The notes under the pieces were generated by a model. It saw only the letters and a list, made by a program, of their open reading frames with translations, was not told the DNA's origin and searched no databases. A stretch of 17,468 bases of DNA, from positions 1-17,468 of the forward strand of contig BDDC01001992.1 in NCBI GenBank assembly GCA_001662425.1, read 5' to 3'. This document shows, piece by piece, positions 9,203-17,468 of this stretch (positions within the stretch are counted from its first letter, which is position 1; every line of letters begins with the position of its first letter). A program made the position numbers and the translations under genes. The stretch is from Chlamydomonas sphaeroides. Lineage: Eukaryota > Chlorophyta > Chlorophyceae > Chlamydomonadales > Chlamydomonadaceae.

Positions 9203-12200
9203 ATGTGTCTCGCTGTGGGGCCCTCGTGGCAAGCTGCAGCGAGTGGTCGACACCATGCCCTTGCAGCCCTCGACTTGACAGCCGGACTTACCTCGCCGAC
9301 CGCGCGAAGAGCACGACGACGCTGTCCAGGCACTCTCGCAGAGCTGCTCCTGAGCAAATACGCACCGCGCAGCAGCAGCCATGGCGCAAGCCCGCTCCGA
9401 GCAGCTTGTGTGGCGGCAGCGACGTCCCGCGAGACGACGCAGCTGCCACAGTCCAGCCTTATGGTCGCCAGCCCGTTCCCGCGGTCAGAGAACGTCTTGC
9501 AGGCGCAAGACGTCTCTCGCACGCTTACCCAGCTGTTAGCGGACGGGGCTCGTGACGTCGATGCTGGCGAGTGCAACAGCAAGCTGCAAGGTAGGTCGTG
9601 GCCCATTTGTCAGGACTTGGGTTGTTAGCGCTCAGCCGCGCAAACACTGTGGCGGCCGTTCGTCCACGCATCCCAGCTGTGGCTCGCAACGGCAGAGTCC
9701 TCAAGACAGAAGATGGGCCCAATTCAGCATATCGCAGGCCTTGCGTTGCGCGGGTCAAGACTTATCGAGTTGTCTCGATAGCAATCCTTGACTCAGTGCT
9801 TGCCCTGCCCTCCCCCTAACACCGTCCACCCTGCTATCTATAGCACTCTGCCGATCGGGGACGCGATGGAGTGTAGTGCTGCAAGCCTACCACGATGTTC
9901 GTGGCGCCGGCGTGCTCGTGGCGCCAAGGACTTACACCTCCCTCATGTTCGCTGCTATGGAGGTGGGCGGCGACTGGCTGTGGAGTCTCGGCCCGCGGGA
10001 TGCTGGGCGGTCCGTCTACGGGCCAGGGGGCAAAGAGTGGCTAAGCGTCCAGCCGACACGCCGCTTGTGTCACCCCACCTCTGCCCAGGCCCGGCACTTC
10101 CTGGACGTCGTGGACCTGCTGTCAGCGGCCGAGTCAGACCACGGCCCACCCCGCCTGCCGGTGTACTGCAACCTCATCTCGACGCTGCTGCGGCAGCGCA
10201 GCCGCGGCACGCCGGCGCGCCAGGCCGCGCTCGCGGTGTGGCGCGCGCTGCGGGCCAGCAAGCTTCCGCTGGACAACGTGGCGTACCGCACGGGTGCGTG
10301 CCACGCCGCGCCGCGCCCTTCGAGCTCCCCTCCCCCCCGCACCCGCATGTGGTGCGCCTCCGATCCCTCTGCATGAAGCCCTAGTTTGGGGCCGCAGCGC
10401 CCCCGTGCTGCACTCTGCACCGTCGCACCCGCTGCGCCGCGCGACCGCCGTCCGGCCGCCGCCCGCCGCCACCCTGTGCGCTGGGACTGATCGCTGATTA
10501 CTCACTGATGACTCCCAGGGGCTGACCTTGCCCAGCGCGCCCGGCCGCCCGCCCGCAGGCATGAACCTGTGCGTGGAGCTGGGCCTCCCGGGCGAGGCGC
10601 AGCGGCTGCTGGACACTATGCGGGCCGAGGGGCTGCAGCCGGGCTGGCAGGCGTACCACATCCTCATGAAGGCGCACACGGCCAGGGGCGACATGGACGG
10701 GGCTCGGCGCGTGTTTGCGCAGCTCCGGGCCTACTCGGGCGGACAGCCGCTGGGTGGGTGCGGGCCGGGCTCTTGGCGCGGGGCGCTGGGCGGTATGGGC
10801 GACTGCGGCAGCGGCGGCAGGGAGGGTTCACTAGACCGCTGTGATGCGTTTGGAGCGGGGGCCGCGCAGTCAGCTAGGCAGTGGAGCCACGCTGCGGATG
10901 CCCCAAGCGTGCTATGACCAGCGATTTTTCTGTGCCCGCAGCGGGACTCACGTGTCAGCGCTAGGGCAGCTGCCGTTCCTGCCGCCGCGTTTCGCCTGCC
11001 TTGCATATCCGCACTCGCGCAACTTGCAGCGCCGCAACCCCGTCATCTCGCCCCCTCGCCCGTGCCGCTGTGCCTCGCTCCCCCCCTGTCCCCGGCCCGC
11101 AGTCACCTCGGCCTACAACACGCTGCTGTGTGGCTACGTGCAGCTGGGTGACCTGACCATGGCCCGCTCCATGCTGGACAAGGCGCGGCGGGAGGGCGCC
11201 GCGCCCGACCCCTTCACCTACAGCCCGCTGCTGTCGGGCCTGGCACGCGCGGGGCTGCTGGAGCAGGCGGAGGCGCTGCTGGGCGAGGCGGAGGCCGAGG
11301 GCGTGCGACCCAACGGCGTCATGTACGGCGCGGTCATCGACGGCTGCGCGCTGCACAGGGTGAGGCGGCGGAGAGGGGCTGGCGTGAGGCATGGCAGGGA
11401 GGGAGGGAGAGGGCGGGCCACCAGGTGCATGCTCGGCGCCTCAAAGCACCTGCCCGCTGATCACTGTCGCGGATACGGCTTCGCACGGACGCCAAATCAA
11501 CACGCCGTCGGGGGGCACACGAGCGCTGACCGATTGCCTGCGCGCGGCGGGCAGCCTTGCCCTCGCCGGCGATAGGCCCGGACCCTAGATGCCATCCGCG
11601 TAGAGACGGCGTGCTCCGTCGCCCTATGTCAGCGCTGCTCTTTGAGTCCCCAGACACACCACTGCATTGGCGCCTCAAAGCACCTGCCCGCTGCTTACTG
11701 TCGCGGATACGGCTTCGCACGGGCTCTAGACAAACACGCCACGCGGGGACACGCGAGCGCTGGCCGATCGCCTGCGCGCGGCGGGCAGACCTGTCCTTGC
11801 CGGCGACAACCGTTCGTGGATGTCACGTTTCTTGTTAATTGAATGTGCTGCATCAACTGGTGTAGTACCGTACTCTCATGGTCGTTCCCTCACACTATCA
11901 GCAGTTCAGCGCAACCCCGCATCGGCGCCGCAAAGCACCTACCCGCTGCTCACTGTCGCGGATACGGTTTCACACTGGCGCCATAGCAACCACGCCGCAC
12001 GGTGGCCACTTCGCGCCGGCTGCTGACCGCCTTGCGCGCCAGCCGGTCGCCCGCCGTGCGACTTCAGATCCCTACCCCCCCATCCATCGCTGTGCTTCCG
12101 TATGCTTTTCTTGAACCGCACGCCCACTCCCATGCCCGTCTTGTCGCAGGACTGGACCCGCGCGGAACGGCTCCTGGCGCGCATGCGGTCCGATGGGCTG

Positions 12201-14360
12201 CAGCCCACGGTGAACCACTACAACATGATCATCCGCGGCCGCATCTACAGCACGTTCGGGGACCTGGCCACGAGCGACGAGCAGGAGGCGGAGCTGCAGC
12301 GAAGAGAGCAGCAGCGGAAGGAGCAGCAGCGGCGGGAGCAGCAGCGGAAGGAGCAGCCCGACAGCGCCGCGAGGGGCGTCGCAGCCGGCATCGACGTGCC
12401 GGCAGCCAAGGCCAACGGCGTTGCCGTTGTCGCGGGGCACAACAGTGCCGCAAGCGTTGCGGTGCTCGGTGCCAGTTCTGGCGTCAGCGTCAACGGGAGC
12501 GGCGCCCTGGGCTTGCACGGAGCTGTGGGCGGCGCGCAGCTGCACAACGGCAGCACGAGCGCCAGCAAGAGCGGCAGCCCTAGCCTCAATGGGGCCGGCC
12601 CTGGCCTTGGCACCGGGCCGGTCCCAAGCCTGAACGGCAGTGGGCCCAGGCCTCCCCTCCCCAGCCTAGGACCAGGCCCCAGCTTAAGCCCACGGCCCAG
12701 CTTAGGCCCAGGCCCTAGCCCAGACCCAGGCCCCAGCTCTGGCCCAGGCCCTAGCACAGGCCTTGGCTTAAGCACAGCCCCCAGCTTCAGCACCAGCCCG
12801 GGCCGCAGCACCATCCCCGGACCCGGCCCCAGCTTAGGGCCAGTCCCCAGCCGCAGCACCAGCCCCGGCCCCACCCCTAGCTTTGGACCAGCCCCCAGCT
12901 TCGGCCCAAGCCCCAGCTCCGGCCCCAGCTCCGGCCCAGGCCCTGGCCCCGGCGTGCTGACCAACCTTGGCTTGGCCGACGTGGACTCGCTACTGGCCGA
13001 CATGCGCGCTGCGGGGCTGCGGCCCGACGTGGTGACGTACGGCACGCTGCTGCACGCGGCCGTGCGTGCCGGCAACATGGACGCGGCGCTGGGCGTGCTG
13101 GGCGCCATGCGACTGGAGGGCGTGGCGCCGGACGGGGCGGTGTTCACCAGCCTCATGAAGCTCTTCCGGCAGCAGGGCAGCTTCCCGCAGGTGCGGCGCG
13201 CTGGGCGGGGGCTCGTAAGCGAAGATCTGGGGTGTGTGGGGCGGAGCTCAGCATCGGCGACGGCGCCCAGCGCATCCCGGGGCGCGTTGCCTGCTGACGC
13301 ACCGCGCCGCGCTGCCCCTTCGGTGACGGCCCCGCGCCGTGCCCTCCCCGCTCCTCTCCTCAGGCGCTTGAGTTCTTCAAGCAGCTGTCCTCGAGCCGCA
13401 CCGCCAGCCCCGACGCCTGGGCGCTCAACTGCCTGGTGGCGGTGCACGCCAGCTCGGGGGACCTCGATGCGGCCGAGGAGGCGGCGCGGGAGGCCGGCCG
13501 GTTCGCCTCGGAGCGGGGCATGCCGCCGCCGGCCGAGGCCACATACGCCCTGATGCAGGTGCGCAGCCGGGCGGCGCAGCGGGGAGCAGTCGGGCGGGGG
13601 CGGCGGCGGGGGCCGCTGGCGTGCGGCGATGTAGGCGCGCTGCGGTGGAGGGTTGCGGCGGGGATGCGAGGTTGGGGGCCCATCCTGCTGCCGACCGTGT
13701 GGGGGCTCGATCCGTGATGGCTGGGTTGCTAGCGGCGCTGGGTGCTGCTCCCTTCGTTGCGAGCCGCACCGCTGTTATGCGCCCGCGCTGCCGCCACCGC
13801 AGGCCTACGGCATGCAGCGGCGCCTGCCGCAGCTGCTGGTGTGCTTCCGGCGCTTCCTGGCGTCGGGCGGGAAGCCGCACCGCAAGATGTGTGAGTTTGC
13901 GTACCGGCAGTGCCTGGCGGTCTTCGACTTTGGCGCGGCGGGCCAGGTGCTGCGAGCCATGCGGCTCATGCGCGGCCTGCAGCTGCGGGAGGACCTGTAC
14001 CGGCGGCAGTGGGAGGAGGCGCAGAGCAGGCTGCAGGTGCGCGCGGGGGCGGTCCGGGGCGGCGCCGGGGTTGGCGGATGCGGCGAGGTCGGCGAGCTCG
14101 GCGGGGCCGCGCGATGCGTTGAAGGCGCCAGCTTCTGACACGGGCCGGCGCCGCTGCGCGCCTGGCGCGGTCCATGGGGTTGTGCTGTGCACGTGAACTG
14201 CTGACGGTGAATGCTCGTGTCGTGATGCCGCCACCCCACGCAGGCCCGGCGGTCTTCGGCGCCTAATGCGGATGGCTCCAGACAGGACCAGCGGACAGAG
14301 AAGCTTAAATGGTGGTTTGGCCTGCCGAATGCCTACTACGAGCCTGACTGGCGGGCCTGA
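9203..14360 (+). CDS. P-class pentatricopeptide repeat (PPR) protein, 9 exons, probably organelle-targeted
   Basis: PPR proteins bind organelle RNA and stabilise, process or help translate specific transcripts; the target here is unknown. Exons: 9203-9590, 9844-9962, 10089-10293, 10559-10753, 11103-11359, 12150-13190, 13364-13558, 13803-14036, 14244-14360; 916 residues. All eight junctions agree in phase (1,0,1,1,0,0,0,0). The first 86 residues are rich in Ala, Ser and Arg and poor in acids, as in a transit peptide. About 13 PPR repeats of roughly 35 residues fill about 130-870, with typical ends such as MRAEGLQP, MRSDGLQP, MRAAGLRPD and MRLEGVAPD. One repeat is interrupted by a disordered insertion (about residues 428-658). 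No PLS, DYW or SMR domain is seen. The C-terminal tail is KLKWWFGLPNAYYEPDW. The start is the first ATG after an in-frame TAG at 9194-9196; an extra 5' exon is possible. Confidence 0.87.
11435..12056. repeat. Three diverged copies of a ~135-145-bp element in PPR intron 5
   Basis: Copies begin with GGCGCC at about 11435, 11669 and 11924 and share AAAGCACCT, CCCGCTG and the exact core ACTGTCGCGGATACGG at 11463-11478, 11697-11712 and 11952-11967. The first two copies stay similar to about 11575 and 11812. The third is more diverged and ends near 12056. The DNA between copies is unrelated, so this is dispersed copying rather than a simple tandem array. The host intron, 11360-12149, is the longest in either complete gene. 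Confidence 0.85.
12291..12356 (+). repeat. Short tandem repeat encoding an Arg/Glu/Gln-rich segment
   Basis: A 30-bp pattern alternating CGGAAGGAGCAGCAG and CGGCGGGAGCAGCAG encodes residues about 436-457 of the PPR protein, alternating QRKEQ and QRREQ. It is highly charged and probably helical or a coiled coil. It forms the start of the insertion inside the interrupted PPR repeat. Confidence 0.85.
12657..12953 (+). repeat. Degenerate coding repeat, Gly-Pro-Ser-rich linker of the PPR protein
   Basis: About 99 codons made mostly of variants of GPGPS, SLGP, SFGP and STSP, encoded by irregular 12-24-bp repeats of CCAGGCCCTAGC type. The frame stays open through the whole array and continues into a normal PPR helix (DVDSLLADMRAAGLRPD). 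It is predicted to be disordered. Confidence 0.88.
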
Positions 14361-15715
14361 AAAGGCAGCACCGGTGCTACGAGCCGGGCGTATCGCTTGG
14401 AATTCGAAGTTTTGAGGGACGTGCGCCTGATGTTTTGCGCTGTGTGGGCGCGAGCTGAGACGGGCAGATGAGAGTTCAGAGTGGCAGGCGATGTAGTGTC
14501 GCGTGAGAGGAGTGCGGGGCGGGTAGGCTGAAGTCGGGGCGGGTGATGCGCCGTACAGATAGTTGGAGTAGAGACACGAGTGGACGGGGATGGACGAGGA
14601 TTGTGGCGCGAGCATTACTGCATATGTCAGTGCAGAGGCAACTGGGATCATGATGAGGGCTCTCGCAGTGCGGATCAGGGTGCCGGTAGCTTGCGGGCGG
14701 ACTGCGCATCTCCAGTGAGATAGTCGCGTTCTGGACAACATGGGCTTGGCAACGTGCAATGGAAGGCCTCGAGAGTGCTGCAGACTGATCCGGCAAACAG
14801 GTGCGGTGTTGCGGCAAGGGCAGGCGCGGGCGGCGGTCCATGCTCCGGGCGCCCGGCAAGCTTGGCACCGAAAGCCGGTGCCAGTGATGAGTCGCAAGCT
14901 GCGTACATACTTCACAGCGGCAGTTTCCCTTCACAAGAAAAATTGTTGGGTAGCGGTGCGGGTCATGCATGCGTACGGTCCCATGGTACAGGCTTGTACC
15001 CCTGGAGGCTTCGCTTCAGTTTTCCAGATACATGGTCAGCAACGAGCCCGTTTAGGCACAATGGGACCCAGAGCTGAGGATATGCACAGGCTGGTACATG
15101 CATGAAGCACTACGGCTGCTGCTGCGCGTTATTGCGCTGCCCGCGGCCGGAGTACATACCTTCGTATGGCCACGCAGGACCGAGCCTCCCTGCATATTGC
15201 AGAGAGCAGTGCCTGCCCTGCCTGCCCACCCAGGCCCTCCTGCCCAGGCCTATGCCAAGCCCCTCCGAAGCCGCAACCCCACGCCACGCACTGCCCCCGT
15301 TAACTTTGGCTCTCCTGTTGATGCTGTATTATGGCATAGGCATTCTGTTGGCTAAACCGCCACGCACGGCGGGGCTGTACGTGAGCCGGCTGCGCCAGAT
15401 TAGGCATGCGAGGCCTCATCATTGCGACATACATGGCGCACCACCCAGCATCGAGCTGCTATATTCATTTGTGTGACAGGCGCGTGCTTGTGCAGCTGGC
15501 AGCTACTTTCTTACCCGTTGAACGACTAGAACAGGAGTTCGCGTTGCCGACGTACCTCCGTGCGCATAAAGCCAATCATTCATACCTCGACTGCATTTGC
15601 AGCTGGCCGCGAGGACACCACAGGCGGACGCGCCTTGTTGTTGAGATGTGGCAGAGTGACACGCGACCGTTTTCTCCGCCGTTGGCACCCAGACTATGAG
15701 CTTGGCACACGCAAT
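14361..15715. other. Intergenic region; PPR 3' UTR and upstream region of the WSC gene
   Basis: No gene could be supported. Base composition is less GC-rich than the flanking genes. Short open frames on both strands have no recognisable domain. The PPR 3' UTR must start at 14361, but I saw no TGTAA poly(A) signal on the plus strand here. I also saw no tRNA and no clear transposon ends. Confidence 0.6.
15459..15715 (+). promoter_or_regulatory. Possible promoter of the WSC-domain gene
   Basis: CTATATTCATT at about 15459-15469 and, further on, GCATAAAGCCAATCATT at about 15563-15579, which contains a CCAAT pentamer, lie upstream of the ATG at 15716. These are simple motif matches in a relatively AT-rich stretch; no transcription start can be seen. 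Confidence 0.25.
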
Positions 15716-17468
15716 ATGTCGCTGAGGCTGCTGTCGCGATGGCGCATGCATGGCCTCTTCGGAATCCTTGTTGCGAACGTGGTGGCCGCGCAGCTCTACC
15801 CTCCTCCAGCGGGCCAGACAGGTACGCGTGGGTACATCGCGGTCGCATGATCATAGGCGCGATGCCGCACAAAGCACGATGGCGTCGGGGCACCCGCTTG
15901 GCGGGCGCGGGCACCCAGCCAGGCCCCTCGCAGTTAAGCAACGTGCGCGTCGTCCGCCTTCGATCTCCTACCTCTGACCTCCTGCGATAATCGCGTGTGC
16001 TCCAGCAGGAGGACTGCTGTCGGGGCCTTCGTACGGCGGGTACGCATCGTCCCCTCCTTCCCCGCCGCCTACATCCGGCAGAAGCGGCCCCCAGCCGCCA
16101 GCAAGCGACGTGCAAATAGTCCTTGCTGGATCGCTCCCCGCCGGTTATGATGTCGACCTGCCAGGGGCGCCGAGCCCATATGAGGTCTCCTGCGCCGGGC
16201 ACATCACCGGGCTGCGGGGCGCCGTGGGCGCTAGCGCAGGCGGCGCAGCGCTGCCGCTGGTGCGCTCGCTGGGCGTCGCTTCGTGCAGCTCGGGGACCGC
16301 CCCCGTGCCGCTGCTGAGCGCTCACAGCTTGCTAGAGGGCCTCGTGCAGCCCTGCGAGCAAGGCTTCACGGCGGTTCGGGGGCTGCAGGCGCTGCCGAGC
16401 GTGGGCGGCGCGGTGCTCAGCGACCTGTGGTTCCGCTGCGGCGGCTCCGGCGCTGCCAGTCGCAGTGCCAGCCCGTCTCCAAACGCACCTCCGGACGGGA
16501 GCTGGTGGGCTCTGCCGCCGTCGCTGGAGTCGGCTTGGCGGCAGCCGGAGGTTGTGCCCGAAAGCGGCGCCGGCGGTGCTGTGCCCGCTGTGGTCGCGTG
16601 TCCCGAAGGCAGCGTCATCGCCGCACTGCGCATTGCGGCAAACGAGTCTGCCGTGGGCCAGCTGTGGGTGGAGTGCGTGGCTCCAGGCGCAGCGCAGCAG
16701 CCTGCAGCACAGCCGAGCCCACCACCTACCCCTGTCTACGGCGGCGGCCACGGCCACGCCACGTCGTGGCCACCGCCGGCTCCGACCACGGCCGGCTACC
16801 TAGACTATGTTGGCTGCTACTGGGACCAGGCCGACGACCGTGCGCTGCCGGTGCTGCTGGACATCGGGCCCCTGACGACACCGCACCGATGCGAGGAGCT
16901 CGCGCGCGCGCAAGGTAGGGCGCGCCTGTGGGCCGCGTCTCGTGATGTGGGTCGGGCGTGTCTTGCGCTGTGGGTCGGGCGCATGCGGGGATGCGTGTCG
17001 GGCGCGTACCTTGGCATTATTGCGGCGCCCACGGCTTCCCGTTGATGTGGGTCGTGTCGGGTGGGTGGGCGGGACGAGCTGTGGCGGTGTCGCGGAGCAC
17101 ACGTGGCACAGTACGCGCGTGCCAGCTGCAGGGCTGAGCGACGCCCTGTCTGTGCCCACAGGCCTGCCGCTCTTTGGCCTGCAAGGCGGAGACAGGTGCT
17201 ACGGCGGCAGCGAAGGCTCCCATCCGACGCGCCACGGGCCCAGCTCCGGCTGCAATGCGCCCTGCTCGGGCGACGGCAGCCGCACTTGCGGCGGCACCTG
17301 GGCCAATGCAGTCTACCGGGTCATGCAACGTCCCGCGCCCCCCACAGTCGCTGGGCCGCTGTACCCTCCCCCGCCAAGCTACGGCATAACCCCATCTCCG
17401 CTGTCGCCGCCTCCCCCGGCCTACCCCGTCAGCCAGCCGCCCAGCCCTCTGCCCGACGTCCCCACCGG
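15716..17468 (+). CDS. Secreted WSC-domain, proline-rich extracellular matrix or cell-surface protein (5' part; runs off window)
   Basis: Exons: 15716-15821, 16009-16914 and 17162 to the edge; both introns are phase 1. About 439 residues are visible. Residues 1-25 form a signal peptide: basic MSLRLLSRWR, hydrophobic GLFGILVANVV, cleavage likely after VVAA before QLYPPP. Residues about 97-258 hold three cysteine-bracketed repeats (97-128, 151-179, 233-258), each opening C-x-x-G or similar and closing L-x-[VF]-x-C or a near variant. A Pro-rich linker follows, then a WSC domain at about 299-400: YVGCYWDQ, C330, FGLQGGDRCYGG, CNAPCSGDG, CGGTWANAVY. WSC domains bind carbohydrate in several fungal and algal proteins. 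After it comes PPPP/SPSP-type sequence typical of hydroxyproline-rich glycoproteins of volvocine walls. The next in-frame ATG upstream (15560) would bury the signal peptide, so 15716 was preferred. The 3' part is missing. Confidence 0.85.
16946..17062. repeat. Short G/T-rich repeats in WSC-gene intron 2
   Basis: TGTGGGTCGGGCG occurs at 16946-16958 and again at 16969-16981, with related GTGTCGGGCGCG near 16996-17007 and GATGTGGGTCGTGTCGGG near 17044-17061. They lie in the intron 16915-17161 and look like a decayed simple repeat. Confidence 0.6.

Noticed and set aside
9877..9962. Acceptor GTGTAG at 9875-9876 for PPR exon 2
   Set aside because: It is in phase but preceded by purine-rich sequence. 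The acceptor at 9842-9843 has a better pyrimidine tract and restores a proper PPR helix (ALCRSGTRW) before VVLQAYHDV.
9203..14360. Naming the PPR gene MRL1 (the rbcL mRNA stabiliser)
   Set aside because: Repeat number and a conserved tail made this tempting, but I cannot verify a specific match from the sequence alone, so no symbol is given.
13425..14915. 496-residue minus-strand open frame
   Set aside because: It is antisense to the last three PPR exons, whose phases and protein motifs are convincing. Its own translation shows no domain and changes character at each exon and intron boundary of the plus gene.
14740..15105. Open frame of 121 residues in the intergenic region
   Set aside because: It has no domain, no supporting splice pattern and no codon-bias signal stronger than neighbouring non-coding frames.
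15560..15715. Upstream in-frame ATG extending the WSC protein by 52 residues
   Set aside because: It would place the clear signal peptide internally, and the added sequence is charged and unlike a leader. The ATG at 15716 directly precedes the basic and hydrophobic regions.

Overview
The window looks like nuclear DNA of a volvocine (Chlamydomonas-like) green alga. The basis is very high GC (judged by eye, not computed), genes broken by many short introns (mostly about 120-350 bp, a few longer) with GTG/GTA donors and YAG acceptors, strong third-position GC, simple-sequence runs inside exons, and the gene content: a ciliary-type tubulin polyglutamylase, an organelle-type PPR protein with many introns, and a secreted WSC/proline-rich matrix protein. 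No bacterial, organellar or viral gene organisation was recognised.

Layout. 1-1451 is non-coding flank holding a perfect 21-bp inverted repeat at the left edge and a TGCC-rich repeat. 1452-8731 (minus) is a 17-exon gene for a tubulin-tyrosine-ligase-like (TTLL6/13-type) polyglutamylase, 1199 residues as modelled, with a long disordered C-terminal half carrying 17 consecutive histidines. 8732-9202 is a compact divergent intergenic region with a TATA-like element facing each gene. 9203-14360 (plus) is a 9-exon gene for a P-class PPR protein, 916 residues as modelled, with about 13 repeats, one of which is interrupted by a disordered insertion of about 230 residues. 14361-15715 is intergenic, with no gene I can support. 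15716 to the right edge (plus) is the first part of a secreted protein with a signal peptide, a three-fold cysteine-bracketed repeat, a WSC domain and hydroxyproline-type proline-rich linkers; it runs off the window.

The exon models were built by hand, by joining conserved protein segments only where donor and acceptor dinucleotides and codon phase agreed. The phases close perfectly through both complete genes (3600 and 2751 coding bases, stop included), which is strong internal support. The least certain points are the first coding exon of the TTLL gene, its second donor (GC versus GT), the start of the PPR gene and the transcript ends. The three genes show no obvious common pathway; only the first two are arranged in a way (divergent, 471 bp apart) that could imply shared control. 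I found no new multi-gene system. The most unusual material is the interrupted PPR repeat, the polyhistidine tail, the three-fold cysteine module, the triplicated intronic element and several in-frame alternative splice choices.
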